Part shown: positions 11,501 to 22,439 of the stretch, piece after piece | Layout: every line of letters starts with the position of its first letter | Position numbering within the stretch: the first letter of the stretch is position 1 | NCBI GenBank assembly: GCA_029237695.1 | Contig: CM055275.1 | Coordinates: forward strand, 10,180,899-10,244,898 | Source of the DNA: Conchocele bisecta | Taxonomy: Eukaryota; Mollusca; Bivalvia; Lucinida; Thyasiridae | Direction of reading: 5' to 3' | Length of the DNA stretch: 64,000 bases | Program-made: the position numbers and the translations under genes | The notes under the pieces: model-generated | What the model was told of the DNA's origin: nothing | The model's input: the letters and a program-made list of their open reading frames with translations, nothing else | Databases searched by the model: none

Positions 11501-13787
11501 ACGACTAAAATGTTCGTAAGTGCAAATTTAGGATCGTCTTGAAATTTCAATTTATGGATTTACATTTATTGATCATATGCAGCATATGCTCAATAAATGC
11601 AAATCCAATAAGTGATTACAGGAAAACTTTGTTAATGTTAAATTTACAGACTATCATAATTTTGCACTTACGAACATATTAGTCGTACGAAGTTTAGTAA
11701 AACGGTCCCCAGGACGCTTCCATAGTTACATCTACCGTCTGTCCTTCTATGTTTTAATTACATGTACTATGCGCACACGCGGATCCAGGCGGGGCGTGTT
11801 CGGTGCACGACCCCTCTAATATTGTCTCTAAAAGACTTAGATTTTAGTCAATTCTTTACGTGAAAAGGTCTGATTTTCTTAATTCTCATCCAACATATAT
11901 GCTGTTACCACCCAGTAGAACCGTCTCGTCTGAGTGGTAACAGCATATACATTTGATGAGAAATGAGAACAAAATTTCAGAAAAGAAAACTAATTTGGGA
12001 AAGTTTATTCTCCCGTATGTCTCATTTACATTTGAGAATCGGCGCCCTCTAGACCTAAATCCTGGATCCGCTACTTAGAGGTTAATACGTTCCTTGTTTG
12101 ATATCGGCCTAGGTATCGGCCCGAGGTAACTTGGTATCAGCCTGAGACCGAAAGTCGAAGGCTGATACCAAGTTACCGAGGGACGATACCTAGGCCGATA
12201 TCAAACAAGACACGTATGAACGTATTTATTACTTAGATTACTTAGATATCAATTTCAATATCAATCATGCGGCAGTTGTGATAATCCTATATTAAAATCT
12301 ATACCGTTATCCATGATTGAATGATGAAATACAGAGCCTACAAGCCTACAATTTTAAATTTACGCAGCCGATAAAGTAAACATACGAAATGCGCATGCCC
12401 AAAGGAACTGGTTTAATACGCGCGCGAGACATGGTATTGGACTGGAAACTGCGGTAACCGTATCAGACTGGTAATGATGGTATCAGACTAGAAATGGCAG
12501 TATCAGACTAGAAGTTTCAGTATCAGACTGGAAAGAACGCCGTATCAGCCTGTACTGTGTATGTTATTGTTGTAGCCAATTTCTAGGCAAGAATTGATAT
12601 CTAAGTAATAATCATGTGTATTGCTGTTTGCTACTTTGTGATATTTACATACATGTAGTTGTGATATTGGTGACCGGGACGCTGATGTATATTGACATGT
12701 TATAATTTGCACGTTTGTGTATAAAATTTTGTACGACATAAATGTTCGTAAGTGCAAATTCAGGATCGTCTGGAAATTTCAATTTGTGGATTTACATTTA
12801 TTGAGCATAGCTGCATATGCAGCCCATGCTCAATAAATGCAAATCCAATAAATGATTACAGGAAAACATTGTTAATGTTAAATTTACAGACTATCATAAT
12901 TTTGCACTTACGAACATTTTAGTCGTACTAAGTTTAGTGAAACGGTCCCCAGGACGCTTCCATAGTTATCTACTGTTTGTCCTTCTATGTTTTAATTACA
13001 TGTACTATGCGCACGCGCGGATCCAGGCGGGGCGTGTCCGGTGCACGACCCCTCTAATATTGTCTCTAAAAGGTTTAGATTTTAGTCAATTCTTTACGTG
13101 AAAAGGTCTGATTTTCTTAATTCTCACCCAACATATATGCTGTTACCGCCCAGTAGAACAGTCTCGTCTGAGTGGTAACAGCATATACATTTGATGAGAA
13201 ATGAGAACAAAATTGCAGAAAAGAAAACGTTTATTCTCCCGTATGTCTCATTTACATTTGAGAATCAACGCCCTCTATACCTAAATCCTGGATCCGCTAC
13301 TTAGAGGTTAATACATGGCTTGTTTGATATCGGCCTAGGTATCGGCCCGAGGTAACTTCGTATCAGCCTGAGACCTTCGGACAAATTTAGCATCGTCTGG
13401 AAATTTCAATTCATGGATTTACAGGGATTCGCATTTATTGAGCATAGGCTGCATATGCAGCCTATGCTCAATAAATGCGAATCCAATAAGTGTTTACAGG
13501 AAAACATTGTTAATGTTAAATTTACAGGCTATCATAATTGTGCACTTACGAACATTTTAGTCGTAAGGTTTCGTGAAACAGGCCCCCTGATGTTTATTGC
13601 TGTTTGGTACATTGTGATATTTACATACATGTAGTTGTGATATTTACATACATGTAGTTGTGATATTGGTGACCGGGACTCTGATGTACATGTTTATTGA
13701 CATGTTATAATCTACACGTTTGTATATACAATTATAAATATGTTCCAGTTATGAAAGTTGTTATATATTCCCATTGGTCCTATTATA

Positions 13788-14150
13788 CAGTCGAAACTCC
13801 ACGAACGGCCACCTCTCTACATGTACAACAGCCACCTCTCTACAACGGCCAAAATTTCAAAACGCAATGTGATGAATTGCGACCACAGTTAGTGTACGTA
13901 ATTTGATAAACTTTGTGGGGGATTTTGTTAATTCTTCCTCAGAAGTGGCAAGTTGGAGTGCTTTAGAATCGTCTCATTGAGACGATTCTAAAGCACTTCC
14001 AACTTGCCAGTTTTGGCGAAGAAATGAAAAAATATGCACCTTAAATGTAGCTCTGATTTCTATATGATATACCTCTCTTCAACAGCCACCTCTCTTCAAC
14101 AGCCAGTTTTCAGTCTCCCCATGGCTGGCCGTTGTAGAGAGGTTCGACTG
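13788..14150. mobile_element. Pogo-like MITE (CAGTCGAA termini) with nested hairpin
   Basis: The termini 'cagtcgaaactccacgaa' and 'gtagagaggttcgactg' are flanked by TA on both sides, as expected for the Tc1/mariner-pogo superfamily. Repeated 'acctctctacaacggcc'-like motifs lie inside each end. A hairpin centred on 'agaatcgtctcattgaga' (about 13965-13995) sits within. Related copies are at 26333-26711 and 54015-54368. Confidence 0.75.
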
Positions 14151-14436
14151 TAATTGCATTTGTATCAACTGCATAACCCCGTTTGGGGCCCCACAGCTAA
14201 TCATTCATTTAAACCAGCATTCCAACATTCCATACATGTTGTAATATAGGGAGAAATTTTATTTCGTTCCTTCTTTCTGTAAGACATTTTCTTCAGGCAA
14301 AATAAACATTCATTTACCATTACTGGACGTCTTATATGGATTATGTTGTATTATACTATTTTGTGCAAGTTGTACCTAATCGATGGGACCCCACCTTTAA
14401 TACATCTTAGCGATGAAACGTATTTTGGTGAATTCT

Positions 14437-14780
14437 ACGGAGCCCCGCAGGGGACATGGATTTTTTTTATTAATTCGCTCCCACGAAATAACAATTCGTT
14501 CCCTCAATTTAACAATTCGTTCCCTTGAATTAACAATTCGTTCCCTCAATTTAACAATTCGTTCCCACGAAATAACAATTCGTTCCCACGGAAACGAATT
14601 GTCATTCGTGGGAACGAATTGTTATATCGTGGGGACGAATTGTTAATTCGAGGGAACGAAATTTTATATCGCGGGAACGAATTGTTAATTCGAGGGAAAA
14701 TTGTTATATCGTGGGAACGAATTGTTAATTCGAGGGAACGAATTAATAAAAAAACATCCATGTCCACTGAGGGGCTCCGT
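14437..14780. mobile_element. Foldback element FB-1 with inverted 21-bp minisatellite
   Basis: The ends are 'acggagccccgcagggga' and its complement 'tgaggggctccgt'. Each arm is a minisatellite of about 21 bp with motif 'aacaattcgttcccacga' on the left and its complement on the right, so the element folds back on itself. 21 bp is seven codons, which produces spurious repetitive ORFs on both strands (NNSFPRF-type and NELLIRG-type). Relatives are at 37247, 40849 and 43707. Confidence 0.85.
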
Positions 14781-14784
14781 ACAA

Positions 14785-16110
14785 GGCTACATTTTTCAGA
14801 AACAGGTTATAATATCATTAATAGTAACATATTAAAATCTCCCCATGAATACCATTGGAGCTTAATAGTGGAGGGACACTTTGAAGAGAAGTGGCTAAAA
14901 AACTACTTGTGTTCAACCCAAGAGAGCAAAAGCAACGACTATGCTATATTGATACATCATACCTTCCTGAATATGAATCCGTTGTCGGTCAATCAAATTA
15001 GGTGGGACAAGGTCACGTTTTGGGGTCATTAAGTGCAAAGCGGTCAAACGAGTTCAAAAACATATTTTATATCAGTAGATGGACATGTACGTGCATATCA
15101 TGCTTGAACTATCAGATAAAGTTGTTTAAATTGTTGAGTATTCTTCATTATGCCATTATATGAAACGATTTGGTTTTACGGTGCTGCCAATCGTTGTGTA
15201 TTTTGCGATTTTCAAGATGGCCGCCAGGTATCAACATTTTATCTTAAATATATTCTTACTTGATTATTATATGGCATTTTGTATTTACATTATGCTCCAG
15301 ATAAGTTTTGTATCTATTACACCCACAAATGTATTTCGCATTTTACTTTTATAAATGTATCATTGATTTTCTTTCTTAATAAATAGGGAACAAAGTTAAT
15401 GATAAAAAACAGTACGAATTTAAAAATGAACTTATTTGAGCAACAAATGTTTGCTTTTTGCAGCACAACCACGTACATTTTTAACTATTTAATTGTATTT
15501 TTACTACTCAATTTGAAAATCAATGCGTATTTTCACATTGCTGTGAGTATGTTGTACTCCCAATTTCGATAATCAATGCGTATGCTGCTAAAATAAGTGC
15601 CAATACGCACCTTATATGGAGCTGTGACTACATGTAACTACTGTCTGTTCCACATTTTGCTGCCGACGAACATTTGGCCATTAAACACATTAAATCTAAC
15701 AAATATTTAAATGTAAGTACTTTTTCATAAATAACAAAAAAGTCACCCTCTCCAAAAAAAATTATTTTGATGAAATTCCATAAAATATTTATTTTATTGC
15801 GAAAAAACGATTTTCCTATGGGAATTTAACATGGGGAGTCAATTTCCAGAACTTTATTTGGAAATCGACTCCGAAACCTGGCGAGATAGCTTGAAAATGA
15901 TGTAACTAAACTCAATGAAAATCTGTTACGAATCATTTTACGCCTGCGTAGAGTGCAGAACCGGTGAATATGCACATGTATCTTTGTAAGCAGTTCCTAT
16001 AGATTCTAACAATTTCACTAATTTTACTTAGTAACTGACGCTTCTAAAGACGTTTGAAACATGATGACGTCAACGTCAAAACCACACTGCTTTGTTATTA
16101 GGGACGTAAT
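14785..16110. other. No gene recognised
   Basis: This is AT-rich sequence with only short ORFs. A 'ttcaagatggccgccagg' motif lies near 15212. Sequence near 15700-15930 resembles 28100-28390 ('gatagcttgaaaatgatg' against 'gatagcttggaaatgatc'), so at least part is an old dispersed repeat. Confidence 0.5.
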
Positions 16111-16114
16111 TTGG

Positions 16115-16740
16115 AACGTCTTCATTTTTGTCCCGCCTGCTTTAGCAGAAGCGGGACATAGGCATAGCTTTTCCGTCGGCGTCGGCGTCAGCGGCGGTGT
16201 CAACATTTCACGTTAAGTTTTTGCGTTTAGCTCAGTTTCCAGAAAACTATAACTACTACGACCTCCATACTTGGTATACATCAACACTGTGGTGTAACCA
16301 TCTCACACAGAGGGAGCCCATGTGACCTTCACCTACTTTTCATGGTTCATTGACCTACTTTTCACATGCATTCAACGTTAACTTTTTGCGCTTAGCTCTT
16401 TTTCTAAAACTTAACGCTCAGGTTAATTCATTGTAACTTCTGTTTCCCTCAATGGAATGCTTTAATATTCCATACATGCATTTGTAACAACATCTCGCAT
16501 CATTCTACAGAAATCCCATGGTGCCCGCTAACCCCAAAGGTCAAGGTCACTGACTTAGAAATGTTCGGGTTTGGAAAAGTTAACGCTCAGTTTATGCTTT
16601 AATATTCCATACATGCATTTGTAGCAACATCCCGCATCATTCTACAGAAAGCCCATGTTGCTCACTAACCCCAAGGTTATTACAAGCTCCTTATGTACTA
16701 TCAAACTGCGCTAGGCAGGACATTTTGCTCCGCAGAGCTC
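16115..16740. repeat. Dispersed repeat with GGGACA-type hairpin head
   Basis: The block starts with a hairpin ('cccgcctgctttagcag' and 'aagcggga') followed by 'gtcggcgtcggcgtcag' and internally repeated text ('ttaatattccatacatgc' at about 16460 and 16600, and 'cttaacgctcag'). It ends 'aggcaggacattttgctc'. This type is common in mollusc introns in my experience. It is non-coding. Confidence 0.5.
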
Positions 16741-16975
16741 TTGTGTTTATTTGGCATAAAGTTATCGCATAATACGAATACGTAATGCAGGTAATTCGGC
16801 TGACCAATACAATTCGCTGCAGGTGTTATTGCACATGTGTCATAGCAGCACATCTATGAAATGGGTTACAGCACGTTTTCATGTGATAAACGAATTTGCA
16901 ATGTTTTCAACAACGACAACACATACGGAGCTACACATGCGCATTTCTTCGCACAATTTCTGCGCACCTGATATA

Positions 16976-17380
16976 GAGAATACCAGGCTAGTGTATTTTG
17001 ATATCAAGTTTATCAGGCAAGGCTAGGAAACGCGTAGGGATTCCGAGGCTTGCCGAGGAATTCCTACCGTTTCCGAGCAGAGCATGATAAACTTGATATC
17101 AAAATACACTAGTCTGGAATTCTATTTATCAGGTAACGTTTTATGCTCGAAAATGACCACAGATGACGTCGTTATCTATGGACAGAACGCGGACTTGTTT
17201 ACATTGCGTCAATACACTGACATCATTCGGTAACGTCACGTGACGTCATCCGACCAATGGAACGTCAATATTCATTTCATATGTAACCCGGATGTTTGTA
17301 TCAGGTCAATGCCTGATACAACAATATGTTATCAGTCAGTACGTATTCGGCCAATACAGGGCAGGTTACCTGATAAACAT
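16976..17380. mobile_element. Family I MITE with CRE-rich flank
   Basis: Arms 'gtgtattttgatatcaag' and 'cttgatatcaaaatacac' enclose an inverted core around 'ggaattcctaccgtttcc'. The right flank (17150-17300) is dense in ACGTCA/TGACGT. A second, decayed copy with the same neighbourhood lies at 21346-21780. Confidence 0.65.
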
Positions 17381-17483
17381 GAATAACATGCTAGTGCATT
17401 TCGATATCATGTTCAGACCTTACAAAGGGATATTGGTAAATATCTGTAGATGAAGATGTTCATTCGTTACACATTGTTGACAG

Positions 17484-17712
17484 TATCAACTTAATGTAAT
17501 GCCTTTTGGAATGAAAAACTCAGCGGCCACATTTGTGAGATTAATGAAATAAATTTTGAGAGGTCTGGAAGGATTTTCAGATTCGTTTATCGATGACATT
17601 ATTATATTTAGTTTAAGATGGAAAGAACATATGGCACATGTTCGCAAGGTGTTGGAGGTACTCAGAGAATCACATGTGACAGAAAAACCAAGGAAATGAC
17701 ACTTTGATCGAC
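17484..17712 (+). pseudogene. Ty3/gypsy-type reverse transcriptase fragment, decayed
   Basis: In one frame the translation shows the RT signature 'NVMPFGMKNSAATF' and then 'DSFIDDIIIFS' (the metal-binding DD). It is followed by 'WKEHMAHVRKVLEVLRE', a pattern typical of the RT palm in LTR retrotransposons. Stop codons occur after 'RLMK' and later after 'KPRK'. Nothing else of the element (protease, RNase H, integrase, LTRs) is visible nearby, and a minisatellite begins just downstream. It is a dead fragment of about 75 codons. Confidence 0.85.
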
Positions 17713-17749
17713 ATGTCAACATTATGTCTAATATGTCCCATATGAAATA

Positions 17750-18055
17750 TCAGACCGACATGTCTACATAGACCCACTATAACCGATATGAAATGTCAGA
17801 CCAATATGTCAACATATGTCTACTATATCCCATAAGAAATGTCACACCGATATGTCAACATATGTCCACTGTATCCCACATGAAATATCAGACCGACATG
17901 TCAACAAATGTATACAATATCCCATATGGTATATCATACGGACATATATCCCATATGAAATGTCAGACCGATATGTCAACATATGTCTACTATATCCCAT
18001 ATGAAATATCAGACCAACATGTCAACATATGTCCACTATACACAACCGCCTGCGT
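17750..18055 (+). repeat. 46-bp minisatellite
   Basis: Anchors 'cagacc' or 'cacacc' occur near 17751, 17797, 17843, 17889, 17964 and 18010. Spacing is 46 bp with one 75-bp step. The typical unit includes 'catatgaaatatcagacc' and 'atgtcaacatatgtc'. It abuts the RT fragment. ORFs through it are repeat artefacts. Confidence 0.85.
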
Positions 18056-18248
18056 TAATCTTCCCCAAGTATTACATTAATGCACATCAAATGACAATGC
18101 CAACTCGTGATCAATCAATTTCATTGTCTGAGCCTGAGCGGTATTACAGGCGGTATTGTATCTCAACACCTATGGTCACGCCCTAAGTTCGATGTCTGTC
18201 GCCCTTGCTTAATACATGTACACATTTAGATGACGCCGCCTACTTAAC

Positions 18249-18499
18249 TTAACCCTTTCAACACCACAGGCCTGTATAGTGGTATTGGCAAATAGTGTAG
18301 ATACAGATGAGCCGGCTCGTAACGAGCCGTCTCATCAGGATCTGCACTTTTTTAAAGTGATTTTCGTGTTTTTGAGAACAAAAGAAAACACCCCCTTTTC
18401 ATAAATAGACTAGTCTGAAAATCATTTCGTGACGGTTTGATTGGCTGGAAAATTAACATATCAAAATACATTCCAGTTATTTAGGGGTGAAAGGGTTAA
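18249..18499 (+). mobile_element. Family D MITE (piggyBac-like), intact ends
   Basis: The element runs from TTAACCCTTTCAACACCAC to 'gtgaaagggttaa'. It contains an inner inverted repeat 'gagccggctcgtaacgag' and 'ctcatcaggatctgcac'. TTAA target sites and CCC-terminated ends are the hallmark of piggyBac-type transposition. Its right TTAA is also the left TTAA of the next element. Confidence 0.8.
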
Positions 18500-19081
18500 A
18501 GGTACATGCCCACTCAGTAGGTTGTAATATAGGGAGACAGATAGTTTTGTATATTCTGTAGGTATCGCATTTTCTGGCGACGTAACCATTCATTCGCCAT
18601 TACACCACGTATTGATTGGCTTTATTATACATTTTATATAAGACGTAAATTTCCACATTGATATCAGAGGCGGTAGCCGTGTTTCTTAAGATGTTACTAT
18701 TTATTATCTGTATTTATTGTTTGATGTGCAACGATCATACTTTATAATCTGTCGAAAATAGAATTTTTTCAGGTGACGCATTTAATTAGTATAAATAAAT
18801 GTAATTAAAAAATGGTATTTTTTAATTACATGTATTTATACTAATTAAATGCGTCACGTGAAAAAATAATATTTCTTAAAACTGTCATGCCTCATTTGCA
18901 TATGAAAATAGCCTGATACCACCGCGAGTCACTATCAGTAAAATAAATATTACTAAATGTTTATATCTGTTTAGCGGGCGCTCGTAATGTTTAGAACTAA
19001 TGGAATAGTGACACAATTATACACTTATTTAATTCCTATGAAAACACATTATGTGCCTACTGAGTGGGCATGTACCTTTAA
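18496..19081 (+). mobile_element. Family C MITE (TTAA-flanked)
   Basis: The ends are 'ttaaaggtacatgcccac' and 'gtgggcatgtacctttaa'. A large internal inverted repeat (near 18770-18870) is formed by 'gacgcatttaattagtat' and its complement. The element shares TTAA with family D copies on both sides. Other copies are at 28826-29308, 38020-38194, 42773-43244, 43258-43611 and 61414-61898. Confidence 0.85.
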
Positions 19082-19317
19082 CCCTTTCAACACCACATGC
19101 CTGTATAGTGGTATTGGCAAATAGTGTAGATCCAGATGAGCCGGCTCGTAACGAGCCGTATCTTCAGGATCTGTAATTTTCATATGTTTGAGAACAAACA
19201 AAACCACACACCCTGTTCAAAAATAGACTAGTCTGAAAAACATTTCGTGACTGTTGGATTGGTTGCAAAATTAACATATCCAAACCCATTCCAGTTGTTT
19301 AGTGGTGAAAGGGTTAA
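19078..19317 (+). mobile_element. Family D MITE, second flanking copy
   Basis: The element begins TTAACCCTTTCAACACCAC and ends 'gtggtgaaagggttaa'. It has the same orientation as the copy at 18249-18499 and shares its left TTAA with family C. Confidence 0.8.
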
Positions 19318-19319
19318 TA

Positions 19320-20165
19320 GGCATGTAGATGACGTAGACTACTTAATGCTGCTGTCTATCTTGGGCGTGATGGTATGGTCAGTTATTACGCGGAAATGGA
19401 TACTAAAACAACACATACATAGCTAATTAATTACAATATGTAGCATACATGTAACTGTATGCAATTCTCCGCATTTTTTGGTGGTGTCCGTGTTTCGCTG
19501 ATTTTGATTCCGAATAATTACGATAGTTTCCGGAGATGAGGTCTAAGGTTGACGAAACTTTCAGAGCACACGCGAAATTGAATTTTTGACGTCGTTCGCA
19601 AAAGATATTGCAAATATTCGAAATCAATTTCGGGAAATGTTCGTATGATGTCATACAGCAGAAAATCACTGGCAAGCATATTATTTATATTTATTTGTGC
19701 AAACTATGGAATTACATATTGGTTTAATTAGATGTGCTGGAATTATATTTTGTGTGAGATGAAATTTGATGCGCCAAGGAAAGAATTAGTTAATATAAAC
19801 AAACTAAAGATTCATTAATACAAACGGAAGCGGGTATTCATAATGATTATGCAGGTGTTTATGGAAATATTTACTTGAAACGATCTAATGAGACACGCCA
19901 TGTCATTTTGTACCTTCGGACATCTGCGTACTTTCAATAAATACATTTACAAAGTTTACAATATTTTTCATAAATAAAGTCAAAAGTATTCCGCATGTAA
20001 ACTTTTGACGTCATTTACGTATAATATTGTAAATAACATGGCGTGCCTCCAATGGAGAATGTGTTGCTTTAGTGTTTGATGGTTATACAGCGTGGAGATC
20101 GCATGGACATTTTTGAGGAAAGGAAAATGGTTTCAGACGAGTGAAACTGCTTAATGAATTGGTAT
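19320..20165. other. No gene recognised; inverted-repeat remnants
   Basis: The stretch contains an inverted pair around 19940-20030 ('acaaagtttacaatattt' and 'taatattgtaaataacat') related to 41700-41960 and 50040-50160. Apart from that I see only AT-rich sequence without convincing coding signal. Confidence 0.45.
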
Positions 20166-20168
20166 ATA

Positions 20169-20238
20169 CAGTGAAACCCCTCTAAACCGGACACCATGGG
20201 AGGTCCCCATGGTGTCCGGTTTAGAGAGGTTTCACTGT
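20169..20238. mobile_element. Family H pogo-like hairpin MITE
   Basis: The element is a 70-bp near-perfect palindrome with ends 'cagtgaaacccctctaaa' and 'tttagagaggtttcactg' and centre 'ggtccccatgg'. It is flanked by TA on both sides. A partial second end lies at 20334-20364, about 20 bp upstream of the ATG at 20387. Other copies are at 38294, 38446, 46089 and 60768. Confidence 0.8.
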
Positions 20239-20386
20239 AAACCAGGCATTTTATTATTCTTAGTCATAGTTGTGTGCTATGCGATCACGAACAGACATTA
20301 AAACCTGATATAAATTACCAATAAACTGTTTTATTGGTGTCCGGTTTACAGAGGTTCCGCTGTACACTTTTTGTATCTCTTGCGAT

Positions 20387-21253
20387 ATGGCATATTTCGT
20401 GGTATTGTTACTGTCATTGAACGTTATCGCCGTTGCATCGAAGCCATACCAATATGATATAGTTAATACGGTAGTACCAAAGTCAGTGCCATTGGCATTG
20501 ATGGCGAAGCCGACGCCATTGCAACATATAGAGGAACAAAAGTTACTTCTGGCAAACACATTGTCATTAAATCGTGTAGAGATACCACAGAGTTTGAGAC
20601 GCACATCAAACCCGCTGGGATCGGATCCTAGAATGAAGACATGGCCATTGAAAAGTTTGTCAAAGACGCTGTCATTGAACCGTATACAGATACCACAGAT
20701 ACTGGAACGAATGTCAAACCCACTGTCATTGGAATCGATAACACACGCATTGGAACGTTTGGCAAATACACGGGTGTTGTTTGAAAACAACCCAAATACG
20801 TCGCTATGGGAGCATAAGTCGCAGATATTGGAAATACCATCAAAGACATTGAATCATATAGAGACCCCACTGGTGGTATTTGGAAGCAAGCCGAAGAAGA
20901 CGTCACTATCGGGACAAAACTCACGGGTGTTGGAACTCCCGGCATTGAAACATATGCCGAAGTCATTGCAACGCGAGCTGGTGAGCCAGATATTAATCAA
21001 ATCGATGGAACAGCATTCATCTGCAAAGGATACCCGAATGGAACATACATCTACTGGCAATTTTCGTAAAAAGGTGGACGATGGGAAGGCGTTCGGTAAA
21101 CACGTGGATAATCCACGCGTAAACAAGAAGAAAGCCAGTGGCCGTGCAGTGATTGAAACGCTTAATGGAACTGCTAAAGAACAACGGACACAGGACAAGG
21201 TCAAGGTCGCGAGGAAGAACAAGGTAGGCTATATAGAGAACGGCGTCAAATGA
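20387..21253 (+). CDS. Hypothetical secreted intronless protein, 288 aa
   Basis: The ATG opens a clear signal peptide: MAYFVVLLLSLNVIAVAS, with likely cleavage before KPYQYD. The mature part is Leu/Ser/Asn/Pro-rich with an imperfect repeat (LSLNRVEIPQSL, LSLNRIQIPQIL, LNHIETPLVVF) and ends in a basic Lys-rich tail (about residues 225-288). It has no cysteines and no domain I recognise. A 288-codon open frame is unlikely by chance in sequence this AT-rich. However, the frame shifted by +2 also reads like protein over long stretches despite several stops, and the antisense strand carries a 176-codon ORF. The locus could therefore be a frame-confused relic. No introns or nearby poly(A) signal are evident. 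Confidence 0.45.
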   Translation: MAYFVVLLLSLNVIAVASKPYQYDIVNTVVPKSVPLALMAKPTPLQHIEEQKLLLANTLSLNRVEIPQSLRRTSNPLGSDPRMKTWPLKSLSKTLSLNRIQIPQILERMSNPLSLESITHALERLANTRVLFENNPNTSLWEHKSQILEIPSKTLNHIETPLVVFGSKPKKTSLSGQNSRVLELPALKHMPKSLQRELVSQILIKSMEQHSSAKDTRMEHTSTGNFRKKVDDGKAFGKHVDNPRVNKKKASGRAVIETLNGTAKEQRTQDKVKVARKNKVGYIENGVK

Positions 21254-21345
21254 AGTTACAAAATGACGCCAATTTGAGCAATGCTGTGTTTGTTTTCCAA
21301 ATCCATGTTATTTTGTTTTGCACACCATCTAGCATAACACGTTGC

Positions 21346-21780
21346 CTGATAAATAGAATGCCACGCTAGTGTATTTTGATATCAAGTTTATGAAACAATG
21401 CTAGGACACGGCGAGCCTCGGAATTCCTACCGTTTCCGAGCCGAGCCTGATAAATTTGAGATAAACTTTAGATCAAAAGACACGAGCGTTGTGTTCTATT
21501 TTTAACGTAAGGTTTTGTAAATCTAGTACAGAATGGGAAAATATATGATATATTTATGTACATTTGAAATATATACAAATCCGCGTTCTTTTTAATGATT
21601 TCGTTCAAAATAACTCGCATTGTTTACACTGACGTCAGTACACTGACGTCAGTTGGTAACGTCATTAACGTCGCTCGACCTATGAATTGTCACTGAAAGT
21701 AGTTATAACGCAGATATGCGTGTGTAAGTAAGGCAGATACGATATGTTTTGAAAAATCCCTAGTATGGTAGGTACAGTAA
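21346..21780. mobile_element. Family I MITE, decayed copy with CRE-like repeats
   Basis: The left arm 'gtgtattttgatatcaag' and core 'ggaattcctaccgtttcc' match 16976-17130, while the right arm is mutated. A direct doublet of 'cactgacgtcagt' (near 21630-21652) follows, in the same relative place as the ACGTCA-rich flank of the other copy. Confidence 0.65.
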
Positions 21781-21804
21781 GCTAGGGAAAAACATTAGTT
21801 ATGG

Positions 21805-22290
21805 CACTAAACTTTGTACGACTAAAATGTTCGTAAGTGCAAAATTAGGATCGTCTGGAAGTTGTAATTGATTGATTTACATGTATTGAACATACATGTA
21901 TGCATCCTATGCTCAATAAATGTCAATCCAATAAGTCAGGCCCGTACGCAGGGGGGGGGGGTGCGACGGGTGCGTACGCACCCCCCTAAATTCGCCGAGG
22001 TCCGCTATTTTTCAAACAGTAATCTCAACAAATCTTGAAATGCATTAATATACAGGTAATTTGCATGAAAATGCCGCCGTTGGAGCTCGCCCCATGTAGT
22101 GGCGCGAGTACGCCTAGCGTACTCGCGCCACTACATGGGGCTCGCCCCTGACGCACCCCCCAATAGAAAATCCTGCGTACGGGCCTGTAAGTGTTTACAA
22201 GAAAACAATGTTAGTGTGAAATTTACAGACTATCATAATGTTGCACCTACGAACATTTTAGTCATACAGAAGTTTAGTGAAACGGCCCCC
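21805..22290. mobile_element. Family A MITE interrupted by family K
   Basis: The left arm 'cactaaactttgtacgac' and right arm 'agtttagtgaaacggccc' belong to one family A element. It is split by family K at 21937-22187. Removing K restores the family A text 'ccaataagtgtttacaag'. Confidence 0.85.
21937..22187. mobile_element. Family K MITE (CAGGCCCGTACGCAGG ends)
   Basis: The terminal inverted repeat is 'caggcccgtacgcagg' and 'cctgcgtacgggcctg'. A perfect central palindrome surrounds 'gcgcgagtacgcctagcg'. A 5-bp direct repeat 'taagt' flanks it. The ends look hAT-like, but a 5-bp duplication does not fit hAT (8 bp), so the superfamily is open. A second copy is at 43278-43440. Confidence 0.8.
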
Positions 22291-22439
22291 AGAATATTAC
22301 TAGGCAGAGTAAGCTTCTTTTTTTTAAATAATTTTGAATACTACCGGTTATTAAGTTAGTAAGTAAGTAACGTCTTTATTTATAGAAGAAGCTCATTTGT
22401 ACGTGTCACTATGGCATACATGTTGTTCCCGCTTGCCAA

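Larger units (their letters stand above)
5747..13585 (+). repeat. Tandem array of about 695-bp MITE-built units, with higher-order structure
   Basis: The landmark 'gatcgtctggaaattt' (with small variants) occurs near 5803, 6816, 7510, 8732, 9448, 10139, 10839, 11531, 12762 and 13392. The basic period is about 690-716 bp. Two units are about 1225 bp because of a 525-bp insert, and the first carries a SINE. Each unit contains a family A core, a block bounded by 'gcggatccaggcgggg' and 'aatcctggatccgct', and a hairpin around 'cagtagaaccgtctcgtc'. Positions 6816 and 10839, 7510 and 11531, and 8732 and 12762 are 4.02-4.03 kb apart. Short ORFs repeated through the array are by-products and are not genes. 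Confidence 0.9.

Noticed and set aside
20260..20790. 176-codon minus-strand ORF opposite the signal-peptide ORF
   Set aside because: It is probably the complement of the repeat pattern in the plus-strand ORF. It has no signal peptide or domain and extends over a MITE end.
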